Shown here: piece by piece, positions 1 through 7,821 of the stretch
Layout: each line of letters starts with the position of its first letter
Numbering within the stretch: the first letter of the stretch is position 1
Assembly: GCA_964653435.1 (NCBI GenBank)
Contig: CAZZFA010000010.1
Location: 1 to 64,000 of the forward strand
Source of the DNA: CAZMVY01 sp964653435
GTDB lineage: Bacteria; Planctomycetota; Phycisphaerae; UBA1845; PWPN01
Direction: 5' to 3'
DNA length: 64,000 bases
The notes under the pieces: model-generated
Databases searched by the model: none
The model's input: only the letters and a program-made list of their open reading frames with translations
What the model was told of the DNA's origin: nothing
Translations under genes and position numbers: made by a program

Positions 1-45
1 GGCTCCTAACCCACCGCGCCACGTCTCGACTCTACCTTCGCTCAG

Positions 46-108
46 CATGACGGGGCTGGGGCGCCCGTGTTCGGTTGCGGCCGAAGGCCGCCTTGGGTTT
101 CCCCACAT
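46..108. repeat. partial copy of the dispersed ~170 bp repeat
   Basis: This stretch matches one end of the element seen at 12476-12713, 16213-16345 and 30080-30258. It contains the self-complementary core ggccgaaggccgcctt and the adjoining cgcccgtgttcggttgcg block. No coding function is apparent. Confidence 0.7.
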
Positions 109-196
109 CTTGGCGTGGTCCGCCGTGCGCACCGCGCAACGCCCCGCAGGAACGCCCGCCGAGCACCCAGGGCAACGCCCCGGAGGGGCGCGTGAG

Positions 197-363
197 AATA
201 GCCCAGCGATTTATCGCTGGGGCGGCGGCACCGACCGCGGACCCGTCCCGTAGGGACGGCTGAGCGCGCACGAATCTCAGTCGTCCCTGCGGGACTCTGC
301 GATGTGGCGGCCCCCGCGACCCAGCGATAAATCGCTGGGCTATTGTCGAATGTCCCTCCGGGA
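197..363. repeat. inverted pair of hairpin repeats
   Basis: Two 20 bp palindromes (202-221 and 320-339, stem cccagcgat/atcgctggg) lie in opposite orientation with matching flanks reading gaatagcc and ggctattgtc. Between and beside them are three short hairpins of the type gtccc-N3-gggac, near 245-257, 280-293 and 351-363. The arrangement resembles a REP/BIME-type cluster. No transposase is nearby. Confidence 0.75.
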
Positions 364-369
364 CAGGAC

Positions 370-611
370 GTTGGCGTCAAGACGCTGGCGTCAAGGTGTT
401 AGCGTCAAGACGTTGGCATCGAGGTGTTAGCGTCAAGACGTTGGCATCAAGGTGCTGGCGTCAAGACGCTGGCGTCAAGGTGTTGGCGACAAGACGTTGG
501 CGACAAGGCGTTGGCAACAAGACGTTGGCGTCAAGACGTTGGCGTCAAGGCGTACGTTGGCGACATGACGTTGGCGACAACACGTTGGCGACAAGGCGTT
601 GGCGTCGATCC
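370..611. repeat. 14 bp tandem repeat array, about 17 units
   Basis: Consensus unit gttggcgtcaagac repeats 17 times with scattered substitutions and one 4 bp insertion (gtac, near 552). The first eight units alternate between endings -ac and -gt, giving a 28 bp higher-order period. Open frames crossing it are repeat artefacts. Bases 612-1060 show no gene or recognisable element. Confidence 0.85.
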
Positions 612-1060
612 GAATCGCAACGGCCGTCATCCCGTCGTTTCCACAGGTGTGAACAAGCCTGACAGTCCGTTGAAATAGCGTTGGGGTAGTCGCCGACATC
701 GCGTTTTCGGTTTCGCCGGTCCGGTCGGCGGCAACGGTTGGTGACTTTTTCAACGGGCTGCCAAGCCTGAAGGCGGCGGCAAACCCGCGTCGGCTGGAGC
801 CGACGGTATGCCGCGCACACAACGCCGTTTTCAGCCGGCCTGCGTTTGGCCGCCGCCTTCGGCCGGTGGAGGCACGGGCTCAGCTCCCTTTTCCGCTTGC
901 CGCCCAGCGGGCTTGAGCCGGGCTTGGTAAATCCGCGCCGCCCACCGTCTGCAACTACGGCCACGTACTCCGTTTGCCCCGGCGGCTGGACAGCCACCGT
1001 CGATGCACGTTATCTTGTGCGCGGTACGAGCGAAGGGCCCTTCGAACGGACGGTACGAAC

Positions 1061-1384
1061 ATGGCAGAGAAGCCCGCAAACGCCGGCGACACGCCCGGGC
1101 CGAGCAGCCCTGCGTCCTCCGCGGGAGGGGTTACCCCGGATGAATTGCGCAAGGCGCTCAAGGCCTTCAAAAAACGCCTGAAGCTCGCGCGGCTCGACGA
1201 CGAGTCGCGGCTCGGCCACGCGGCCACCACCAAGGGGGGGAGCTCGGGTATTCGCGCCATCCAGCCCCCCAATCAGTTTCCGCAGGCCGTCTGGGATGAG
1301 CTGGTCCGGGAGGGGCGGCTTCGTTACGTCGGCCACGGGTTGTACGAGCTGAGCAAAGCCGGGCCGGGCGAGTCGATAGACTGA
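1061..1384 (+). CDS. small hypothetical protein (107 aa)
   Basis: I do not recognise the family. The N-terminal 30 residues are a Pro/Ala/Gly/Ser-rich linker. Residues about 31-55 (TPDELRKALKAFKKRLKLAR) form a predicted basic amphipathic helix. The C-terminal half looks like a small fold ending in RYVGHGLYELSKAG, reminiscent of a winged-helix wing, though this is only a resemblance. It is cytoplasmic with no signal or membrane segment. The ATG at 1061 was chosen over the upstream in-frame start at 974 because the intervening residues are Arg-rich and unlike a protein start. A zinc-ribbon gene follows 30 bp downstream and may be cotranscribed. Confidence 0.55.
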   Translation: MAEKPANAGDTPGPSSPASSAGGVTPDELRKALKAFKKRLKLARLDDESRLGHAATTKGGSSGIRAIQPPNQFPQAVWDELVREGRLRYVGHGLYELSKAGPGESID

Positions 1385-1414
1385 GGTCTTCAACGCGACA
1401 CGGAGGCCGGGGCA

Positions 1415-1843
1415 ATGGCTGACGAGCAGGAACTGACGGCGGCCACGTGCCGGACGTGCGGCCGTCGGTTGACCATACCGGAGTTCCGGGCGTGCACCGG
1501 CCTGGGGCACTACTGCGCCAACCATCTGCCGCCCCCGTCGGCGCCAAAGGCGCGTTCGAGTGCGGTTCGGCGAGCGAAGGCGGGACCGGCGCCCGGGAGT
1601 CGTCGCGGGCGGCGCATCTCCGAGTCGGGCGTGATCGAGTACTCCTGCCGGGGACAGTTCGCCCGCAGCGGCGTGACGCGGCCCGGCCGTCTGACCACCG
1701 ACCATCCGTCGTGCGTGGCCGGCAGCGCGGTCTTCGTGTGCAACAACGTGGGCTACGGTCCCGGTGAGATTGTTACCCTTTTCATCAAGGATCCCGACGG
1801 CCGCGCTCTCGCCGAACGCAACGGCTTTCGTTGCCAGGGGTGA
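1415..1843 (+). CDS. putative zinc-binding hypothetical protein (142 aa)
   Basis: The N-terminus carries CxxC near residue 12 (CRTCGRRL) and a second Cys pair about 16 residues later (CTGLGHYC), consistent with a small zinc ribbon. A basic, Ala/Arg-rich linker (residues about 45-65) leads to a C-terminal part with further cysteines (YSCRG, SCVAG, FVCNN, FRCQG). No family could be named. The start has a good Shine-Dalgarno (ggagg, 9 nt upstream). It lies 30 bp after the preceding small gene on the same strand and converges on the nitroreductase gene. Confidence 0.55.
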   Translation: MADEQELTAATCRTCGRRLTIPEFRACTGLGHYCANHLPPPSAPKARSSAVRRAKAGPAPGSRRGRRISESGVIEYSCRGQFARSGVTRPGRLTTDHPSCVAGSAVFVCNNVGYGPGEIVTLFIKDPDGRALAERNGFRCQG

Positions 1844-1897
1844 CGGCCCCACCCTGGGCGCGGCATCGCGTATCGCCGAGGCACGCGTTTCGTTTCA

Positions 1898-2569
1898 TCA
1901 GTCGCGCGGGTGCCCGACCGGCAGGACGTACAGCACGCGATATCCGCTCGGAAGCCGCAAAGCCTCCGCGACCCGGTCGTCATCGACTCCGCCGATCGGC
2001 ACGCCGGCCAGGTGCAACGCCGTGGCCTGCAAGAGGATGTTCTGCGCGATGTGTCCCGCCTCCATGAAGCAGTAGCGTTCCGCGCGCTCGCGGTACTTCC
2101 CGGCCGATCGCCCGACTTCCGCGGCGATTACGAACGTTACCGGTGCGGTTTGCACGACCGCCTGCACGCCGCCGCGTTCGTGAAGGGTCCGACGCTGGTC
2201 TCCGGACAGGTGACGTTCGAGCGCGTGCTCCTTCGGGCGATAGTGCTCGACGCCTTCCGGCGTGACGACATAGAGCTCCATCGGGTACAGCGCCCCGGCC
2301 GAAGGCGCCGCGCGGAAGCCTCGCCGCGGGTCGGTGATGCCCTGGCCGGCCCAGCACATCTGCCCGACCTGCGCAATGCTCACGGGCTTGTCCGAAAACT
2401 CGCGGACGGATCGCCGCAGCCGGATGGCCTCTTCGAGCGACATCCTGCCCTTCGTTGTCGGGGGCGGCAGCGGCCGGGCTTTGTCTCCGGTGGCGACATC
2501 GCCCGCCACGACCACGGCTGCCGTGATCGCGGCGACGGCGAGCGCCCTGATTCCGTAACAGGTTTTCAT
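1898..2569 (-). CDS. SagB-like nitroreductase family protein, probably exported
   Basis: A 223-residue flavoprotein-family protein. After an N-terminal hydrophobic signal or anchor (residues about 5-25, Ala/Val-rich) comes a nitroreductase fold: LEEAIRLRRSVREFSDKPVS (the FMN-contacting RRSxR motif), APSAGALYPMELYVV (typical of SagB-type dehydrogenases), and EAGHIAQNILLQATALHLAGVPIGG. These enzymes bind FMN and oxidise or reduce small molecules; the true substrate is unknown here. The ATG at 2569 was chosen because it gives a signal sequence and has GGAG about 10 nt upstream; the open frame extends further but without protein-like sequence. No thiazole/oxazole peptide maturation genes are adjacent, so a role in peptide modification is not supported. 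Confidence 0.8.
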   Translation of the reverse strand: MKTCYGIRALAVAAITAAVVVAGDVATGDKARPLPPPTTKGRMSLEEAIRLRRSVREFSDKPVSIAQVGQMCWAGQGITDPRRGFRAAPSAGALYPMELYVVTPEGVEHYRPKEHALERHLSGDQRRTLHERGGVQAVVQTAPVTFVIAAEVGRSAGKYRERAERYCFMEAGHIAQNILLQATALHLAGVPIGGVDDDRVAEALRLPSGYRVLYVLPVGHPRD

Positions 2570-2784
2570 GCGGTAAGCTCCACGGCGATTCTGCGCGAAT
2601 GGTTCTCGGGATCGCGGCGAAATCGGGTCATGCCGACGGCCCTTTTCCATGCACAGCGATCCGCTCCGGCCGGTCCCTGCGGCCCTGCGAAACGGCCTCC
2701 GCGACAATGGCACGGGCGGCGCCTTGTCGGTAGTATAGAGAGCCTGTCGGCCGGCGTGAAGCGCAGGACCCAGGATGGAGGCTC

Positions 2785-4830
2785 ATGCGGGTTCTTTTCG
2801 TCTATCCGAACCTCAACGCGGAGGAGGGCTTCAACCACGGCGTGGCGGACCTGAGCGGAGCGCTGAAGGCCCGGGGCCACGTTACGGGCCTGCTCAACAT
2901 CAACGACGCGCTGTATACGATTCCGAGCGACGAACGGATCGTCGAGCAGGTGCGGGCGTGGCGGCCCGACTTTGTGGCGTTCTCGGTCATGACGCAGCAG
3001 TACGGCTACGCCCTTCGTCTGGCCCGGGCGATCAAAGCGGCGATGCCGGCGGTGCCGATCGCCGTCGGCGGCGTGCACGCGCTCATGTGTACGGAGGAGG
3101 TGAAGAACGACGCCTTCTGGGATTTCATCGGCATCGGCGAGTGCGACGAGGCACTGCCGGAACTGATCGACCGGCTCGAAAAGTATTCCGGTTTCCGGGC
3201 TCCGGATTCCGAGGGCGGAGGCGTGCGAACCCTCAACCCGGAACCCCGAACCCGGAACCCGGAACCCGGCACCCGGAACCCGGCACCCGGAACCCGGCAC
3301 CCGGCACCCGGAACCCGGCACCCGGAACCCGGAACCCGGAACCCGGAACGCGGTGCCGCGCCCGCCCAATCCGCCGTCCACATTCCGGAATCCGCATACA
3401 GCGTCCGCAACTTCTGCGTCCGGCGGCCCGACGGCACGTATCAGCAGAATCCGCTCGGCCCGTATCCCGATCTCAACGCGCTGCCGCCCAAGGATTACGA
3501 GTGTTACGACCTCGCGCACATGCTTCGCCGCAAGAACGGCTGGCAGAGCATTCTGACCAGCCGCGGCTGCCCGTACCGCTGCTCGTACTGCTTCAACCAC
3601 GAGGTGACCGACCGCTATCTCGAGGACGGCGGACAGCCGCGCCGAAGCTACCTCCGTCGATACAAGCCGGCGCGGATCATCCGGGAGATCAAGGAACTCA
3701 AGGCCCGTCACCCGTACATCGAAACGATCATCTTCGACGACGACCTCTTCACGCTGAACAGGCAGCACGTGATCGACTTCTGCAAGGCGTACGTGGAGGA
3801 GGAGGTCGGCATCCCGTTCGTCGTGAACGCGCACGTGCAGGCTTTCTCCGAGCCGGTCGCCAGGGCGTTGAGCGAGGCCCCGTGCATGATCGTGAAGTTC
3901 GGCGTCGAGTCGGGCAGCGACGAGCTTCGCCGCAAGGTCCTCGACCGCACGATGAGCAACCAGGCGATCATCGACGCGTTCGACCTGTGCCATCAGTACG
4001 GCCTGCACACATCCGCGTTCCTGATGTTCGGCCTGCCGTTCGAGACGCGGGCGATGATGGAGGAGACGATCGACCTGATGGCCCGCATCAAGCCCGGGCG
4101 GATGCGCTGGGCGATCTTCTTTCCTTTTCCGGGTACGAAGAGCTACGCGATCTGCCAGCTCGGCGACCTGATCGACCGCGCGAAGATGGCGGCGATGGAC
4201 AACTACTTCTGCGCCTCGTGCCTGAAGTTCGACCCGCCGACGGACCTCTTCATCCGCAAACTCCAGCGGACATTTCACTGGTATGTAAACGCCCGCGCGG
4301 GTCTGCCGACGTCGGCGATGTACGCGAAGCTCGTCGAGGAGGTCGAACGGATGAGTGCGGCCGAATGGCACGAGGCCGGCGAGGCCATGCTGAAGAAGGA
4401 TCGGCAGATCAGCAACAACCTGCTGGCCCGCGTCAAGGCCCCGTGTGCCACTGCTGTGTCAGCCGTGCCCTCCGCCGCAGCCGCGTCAGCATCGGGAAAC
4501 CGCAACCTTGGCAAAGCCCACCCCGTCGAAGCCGGCGCCGACGCGTCCTCGATCAGGCACTACTCGATCCGCTACACCGAGGTGATGGCCGTGTCCAGCG
4601 ACTTCATCCTCGCCGAGAAGGGCCACTACAAGGACCTCGCCGCCAGACGCTGGAAGGCCTTCCGGGAAACGATCGACGAATCCCGCGCCGCGGCGGCGGC
4701 CAACTCCCCCCCCCTTAGTACGAAGGGGCAGGGGGGGGAAGTCCGCGCGGGCTTACCGGAACTGCACGTCGTGGAGAGCCAGACCGATTACCCGATGTTG
4801 TCGAAGAGGAGCGGCTCGACAACCTCCTGA
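2785..4830 (+). CDS. B12-binding domain radical SAM protein with repeat-derived insertions
   Basis: A 681-residue protein. Residues 1-140 match a cobalamin-binding domain (MRVLFVYPN start, VGGVHALMCTEEV, IGIGECDEALPEL). A radical SAM core follows, with the 4Fe-4S motif CPYRCSYC (Cys about 262, 266, 269) and the FDDDLF segment. Family members methylate or rearrange unactivated carbons; the substrate here is unknown. Between the two domains lies a repeat of NPEPGTR-type heptapeptides encoded by seventeen 7 bp units (3235-3353). Near the C-terminus, residues about 552-590 are Ala/Ser-rich, and NSPPLSTKGQGGE matches a known type of REP-like read-through. The last 43 bp overlap the convergent methyltransferase gene. 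The tail beyond about residue 640 is probably not part of the ancestral protein. Confidence 0.88.
   Translation: MRVLFVYPNLNAEEGFNHGVADLSGALKARGHVTGLLNINDALYTIPSDERIVEQVRAWRPDFVAFSVMTQQYGYALRLARAIKAAMPAVPIAVGGVHALMCTEEVKNDAFWDFIGIGECDEALPELIDRLEKYSGFRAPDSEGGGVRTLNPEPRTRNPEPGTRNPAPGTRHPAPGTRHPEPGTRNPERGAAPAQSAVHIPESAYSVRNFCVRRPDGTYQQNPLGPYPDLNALPPKDYECYDLAHMLRRKNGWQSILTSRGCPYRCSYCFNHEVTDRYLEDGGQPRRSYLRRYKPARIIREIKELKARHPYIETIIFDDDLFTLNRQHVIDFCKAYVEEEVGIPFVVNAHVQAFSEPVARALSEAPCMIVKFGVESGSDELRRKVLDRTMSNQAIIDAFDLCHQYGLHTSAFLMFGLPFETRAMMEETIDLMARIKPGRMRWAIFFPFPGTKSYAICQLGDLIDRAKMAAMDNYFCASCLKFDPPTDLFIRKLQRTFHWYVNARAGLPTSAMYAKLVEEVERMSAAEWHEAGEAMLKKDRQISNNLLARVKAPCATAVSAVPSAAAASASGNRNLGKAHPVEAGADASSIRHYSIRYTEVMAVSSDFILAEKGHYKDLAARRWKAFRETIDESRAAAAANSPPLSTKGQGGEVRAGLPELHVVESQTDYPMLSKRSGSTTS
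3235..3353. repeat. 7 bp tandem repeat (17 units) inside a coding region
   Basis: Unit aacccgg or cacccgg, repeated 17 times (119 bp) with few variants. Three units equal 21 bp, so the peptide also repeats every seven residues. Gain or loss of one unit would shift the reading frame of the radical SAM gene. Confidence 0.92.
4704..4740. repeat. REP-like G/C-run hairpin in coding sequence
   Basis: A run of nine C, a short middle section ttagtacgaagggg, then a run of eight G can form a hairpin. It lies inside the 3' end of the radical SAM gene and encodes SPPLSTKGQGGE. The homopolymer runs are prone to slippage and to sequencing error. Confidence 0.75.
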
Positions 4831-6917
4831 CGCGATGCCGGTCTGACTTCCGCGGTAGCCTGCAAGTGTCTCTCGGCGGACGAAAGGGCCTCAGACAAGT
4901 CTGAAGGATCGGTGATCGCCGTCAGTATCTGCCCGTAGACAACGACCTTCCGGTCGTTCCGGGAAAGCGTGAAGCCCTCATCGGACAGGCGCTTGAGCTT
5001 GGCGAGGCCGGCTTCGATGGCTGCCTCGATCGGCTTCGGCGTTGCGCTGGCGGTCGCATCACGCTTCCTGCACACGATGATGATATCGAGCTGGATGGGC
5101 TCCTTGGCCTGCGACTTCGGCGTGGCAACCGACATTTCCGCCTTCACGGGGTGCGAGTTCTGGACGAGGAAACCTGCCCCCAGAATCGCATCGGCGAGAG
5201 CGTGCCAGCCCTCATCGCGGGAGTGGTGGTAGGTGAACACGAGCAGGCCCTCATCCTTGAGCACGCGGTGGCATTCCCGGAACACCGCACGAAGCTTCAT
5301 TGCGAATCGATCGGCGCCGGTATCCTGAACCTCGGCCGGGTTGCGTGTCGAGTCGAGAGGCTGGACGGTATTCGGATCCAGCCGCTGCCATGCAAAGAAG
5401 AAATCCGCCAGCTCGGAATAGTGGACGTTGTCGAAGAACGGGGGATCGGTGACGATCAGGTCGATGCTCTTTTCGGAGAGGCCACTCCGTGCCGAGTCCC
5501 CCTGAGAGAGATAAAGGGCTCGGGGCGCATAGCTTCCGCCGACCGGCCACTCCGGCTCAATCCTGCCGGTGAAGGGTTCCGAGCAGACCCGAGCCGCGGC
5601 CTTGATACCGTTCACCTCCGTTGGGGCCTTCCTGTAATCGATCACTCGCAGGAGCCGGCTGCGGAAGAGATTGGAGAACCCGCCGGAACTCTTTGGCGTT
5701 CCCCACACGTTCGCTTCAATCGGCATGCGCTCCGGTTTGAGAATGTGGTGGGAGAACATGTGGCGAACGGCGCCCGTGCCTTCGCCCTTGTACGACGCGA
5801 AGAGGTTATTGAACTCAAGCGCGCCGGAAAACAGCATCGTAAGGGCTCGGCGCGCGGCCTCATCGCCCACGTGCCGGATAGCCTCGTGAAGCCATCCCAG
5901 CGCGAGGAGCTGACGATCGTTGAAGAAGTCGACCCACGACCTGAAGTTGTATCTCATGGCCTGGCGCGTGTTGTGGCCGTGCGCGAGCTGCAGGTCCGGC
6001 AAGCGTATGCGGCCTTGCCTTACCTCGTCGGCGAGTCGTCGCGAACACTCGTCATACGCGGACAAATCGCTCTCGCTCGCAGCGAGGTATTCCTTTCGAC
6101 TGTCCCCGGTCAGCACGAGCTTGGCGTAGAGGCGAAACGCAGGCCGCTTCGAGCCAACGGCATCGATAATCCGAAACTCCACGCTGCAATGCGGACAAAC
6201 CGCTCTCGCTCCGTTGGCAGGGCCAACCGTAGGATCGAATTCGTGGCGGCAGGTCTCGCATCGTACGACGCGGGTACCGCTCACTCCCGGGAAGATGTCT
6301 CCGCATGCGGGGCAATGGATCCGGACTTCCGGCCTTCGGTCCGGGAATGCGTTGCGGCCAATGATGTGCGAGGAGAACAGATCGACGGGCTGGTGGCACG
6401 CTTGGCAACTCACCTGCATGACCCAGAAGTAGTACAGCACGTCGCATGCTCTGCCGTTGGCGTCGACTGACCGATACAGGGCGCGGATGCGCGTGCCAAC
6501 GCCTTCGGAGAGGTCTTCGAATGCCGTTACAAGTTCGCGGCGATCAAGCGGTCCCAGCGCGGTACGAACAGCCTCAACGGCGACGGGGTTGATGTCGCGT
6601 CCGAGTGCCGTCAAGCCGAGCTTGTGGGCCTCACCGATCGTTGTGCCGGAGCCCATGAACGGGTCGAAGACGGACAGTCCCGTCAGGGAGTGGCATCGGT
6701 AGAATTCGTCTCGCAGGCTGGCGCCCGCCGGCCGCAAGCTGCCGAGCAGGATGCCACGGAAAACGGAGCCGAGCCGGTTCGCCCACCACTTGTGGACGTG
6801 GTATACGGGCCGGTGGAGTTCCTTCCGCCAGCTCTCGCGTTCGGCGAGCCGCGACAGGAACTCGAACGGGAACGCGTCCGTTTCGATCAGTCGAACATCA
6901 GCCGTTTGTGTCTTCAT
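4788..6917 (-). CDS. DNA methyltransferase (N6-adenine or N4-cytosine type) of a restriction-modification pair
   Basis: A 709-residue protein. The SAM-binding motif DPFMGSGTT is at residues 85-93 and the catalytic motif TDPPFFDNVHY near residue 490, an order (binding motif, then long target region, then DPPF) like alpha-group enzymes. About 400 residues separate them, including zinc-ribbon pairs (CQACH, CPACG with CETC, CPHC) that may contribute to DNA recognition. The N-terminal WRKELHRPVYHVHKWWANR block recalls adenine-specific methylases of the COG1743/DUF1156 type. The ATG at 6917 lies 20 bp inside the endonuclease gene upstream, implying coupled translation. It would protect host DNA from that enzyme; the recognition site cannot be read from sequence. 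The 3' end overlaps the convergent radical SAM gene by 43 bp. Confidence 0.88.
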   Translation of the reverse strand: MKTQTADVRLIETDAFPFEFLSRLAERESWRKELHRPVYHVHKWWANRLGSVFRGILLGSLRPAGASLRDEFYRCHSLTGLSVFDPFMGSGTTIGEAHKLGLTALGRDINPVAVEAVRTALGPLDRRELVTAFEDLSEGVGTRIRALYRSVDANGRACDVLYYFWVMQVSCQACHQPVDLFSSHIIGRNAFPDRRPEVRIHCPACGDIFPGVSGTRVVRCETCRHEFDPTVGPANGARAVCPHCSVEFRIIDAVGSKRPAFRLYAKLVLTGDSRKEYLAASESDLSAYDECSRRLADEVRQGRIRLPDLQLAHGHNTRQAMRYNFRSWVDFFNDRQLLALGWLHEAIRHVGDEAARRALTMLFSGALEFNNLFASYKGEGTGAVRHMFSHHILKPERMPIEANVWGTPKSSGGFSNLFRSRLLRVIDYRKAPTEVNGIKAAARVCSEPFTGRIEPEWPVGGSYAPRALYLSQGDSARSGLSEKSIDLIVTDPPFFDNVHYSELADFFFAWQRLDPNTVQPLDSTRNPAEVQDTGADRFAMKLRAVFRECHRVLKDEGLLVFTYHHSRDEGWHALADAILGAGFLVQNSHPVKAEMSVATPKSQAKEPIQLDIIIVCRKRDATASATPKPIEAAIEAGLAKLKRLSDEGFTLSRNDRKVVVYGQILTAITDPSDLSEALSSAERHLQATAEVRPASRQEVVEPLLFDNIG

Positions 6918-7689
6918 CGCTCCTGTCGTCGTCTTCTTCGCGCGTTTCTTCGTCGTGCATCACGACCGGTTCCGAGGGGGAACCCGTGACCCTCCAGGCG
7001 GAGAAACGGTGTTCCCTGCCGGCATCGGGGTTGGGGACCTTCTTCGGATTCAGCGTGTTCGCAATAAGATCGAAGGAGTACCCGACGATCAACTCGGCCG
7101 CCTCGCGCCGACAGAGGTCGCCGACATGGACAAACCCGCGCCCCGGCTTGGTCTCTACCGGCAGAATCAGCGTTTGATTGTGCGCGACGCCATCGACGAG
7201 TCGAAAGGGCGTGGGGACGGCGTACATCTTCCGGTCGCGGATCAGGATGTCGCCGTAGCTTCCGAACCCTTTGACGCTCTTGTTCTCATGCACGTAATCG
7301 TGGTCGGCGTTCAAGAAGTCTCCGTGGCAGATGACCAAGTCCAGGACCGGGTACGTATCCCCGTCCGGCTCCTTGGGATAGCGCCCGAATACGTAGTAGA
7401 TCGTGCGGCCGTTGTGGATTCCGGAAGGTACCTGGCTGTTCGAGTCGAAGCTGGCGTCGCGGCCCGGGTAAGCAAGCCCCTTTACTTCAAAGCCCTCGGT
7501 CGTGCTGACCATGCGAAAATCGGGATAACTGTTTCGACCCCCGACCTCGAAGTTGTCGCCCAGCGATTCCAGACGGGCCTTGAACCAGTTCTGGAAGTGG
7601 TACTCTTTGTCGGTGGCGCTGACGCGCCGAATCAACGTTCCGTTCCGGATAGCCTGAACACAGTATGTGAAAACCTTGGCGACCGTCAT
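6898..7689 (-). CDS. probable type II restriction endonuclease, PD-(D/E)XK fold
   Basis: A 263-residue protein without signal or membrane segments. It carries a PD-(D/E)XK nuclease signature: PD at residues 56-57 in SYPDFRM, then EVK at 68-70 in GFEVKGLAYPG, eleven residues apart as in many restriction enzymes. A conserved-looking RTIYYVFGRYPK segment follows. The C-terminus is acidic (EETREEDDDRSDED). Its stop overlaps the methyltransferase start by 20 bp, and this pairing is the main support for a restriction role. The start at 7689 has no Shine-Dalgarno, and a TATGAT box ends 9 nt upstream, so the mRNA may be leaderless. I cannot assign a named specificity. The coding region looks less GC-rich than its neighbours, compatible with horizontal acquisition. 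Confidence 0.78.
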   Translation of the reverse strand: MTVAKVFTYCVQAIRNGTLIRRVSATDKEYHFQNWFKARLESLGDNFEVGGRNSYPDFRMVSTTEGFEVKGLAYPGRDASFDSNSQVPSGIHNGRTIYYVFGRYPKEPDGDTYPVLDLVICHGDFLNADHDYVHENKSVKGFGSYGDILIRDRKMYAVPTPFRLVDGVAHNQTLILPVETKPGRGFVHVGDLCRREAAELIVGYSFDLIANTLNPKKVPNPDAGREHRFSAWRVTGSPSEPVVMHDEETREEDDDRSDEDTNG

Positions 7690-7698
7690 GTCGGCGCT

Positions 7699-7728
7699 AT
7701 CATACCTCGCTCCCGGTTTCGCTGTCGA
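7699..7728 (-). promoter_or_regulatory. candidate promoter for the restriction-modification pair
   Basis: On the minus strand TCGACA and TATGAT are separated by 18 bp. The -10 box ends 9 nt before the endonuclease ATG, so transcription would start at or next to the start codon. Confidence 0.4.
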
Positions 7729-7746
7729 GCAGGGCCCATCCTTGGA

Positions 7747-7775
7747 TTGACAAGGAGCTCCCGAATCCGTGTAAT
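7747..7775 (+). promoter_or_regulatory. sigma-70-like promoter for the epimerase gene
   Basis: TTGACA, 17 bp spacer, TGTAAT. It is divergent from the restriction endonuclease promoter and ends 47 bp before the GTG start at 7822. Confidence 0.62.
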
Positions 7776-7821
7776 CCTCTTGAGTTCGCGGGATCCGTGC
7801 TCCGGTAGCGGGAAATCCCCC

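Noticed and set aside
370..611. Possible CRISPR array
   Set aside because: Units are directly adjacent 14-mers without spacers, and no cas gene is present. The 73 bp repeat at 11202-11431 likewise lacks spacers.
396..662. Small Arg/Trp-rich proteins encoded by the 14 bp repeats
   Set aside because: All frames across a tandem repeat stay open together; no start signals and no independent support.
3235..3353. Proline-rich repeat as a genuine collagen-like or structural domain
   Set aside because: DNA-level 7 bp periodicity is stronger than expected from protein selection, and the same repeat style occurs elsewhere as non-coding DNA.
2566..4371. 601-codon minus-strand frame opposite the radical SAM gene
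   Set aside because: Its GFRVPGSG repeats are simply the antisense reading of the 7 bp repeat; no protein-like sequence elsewhere.
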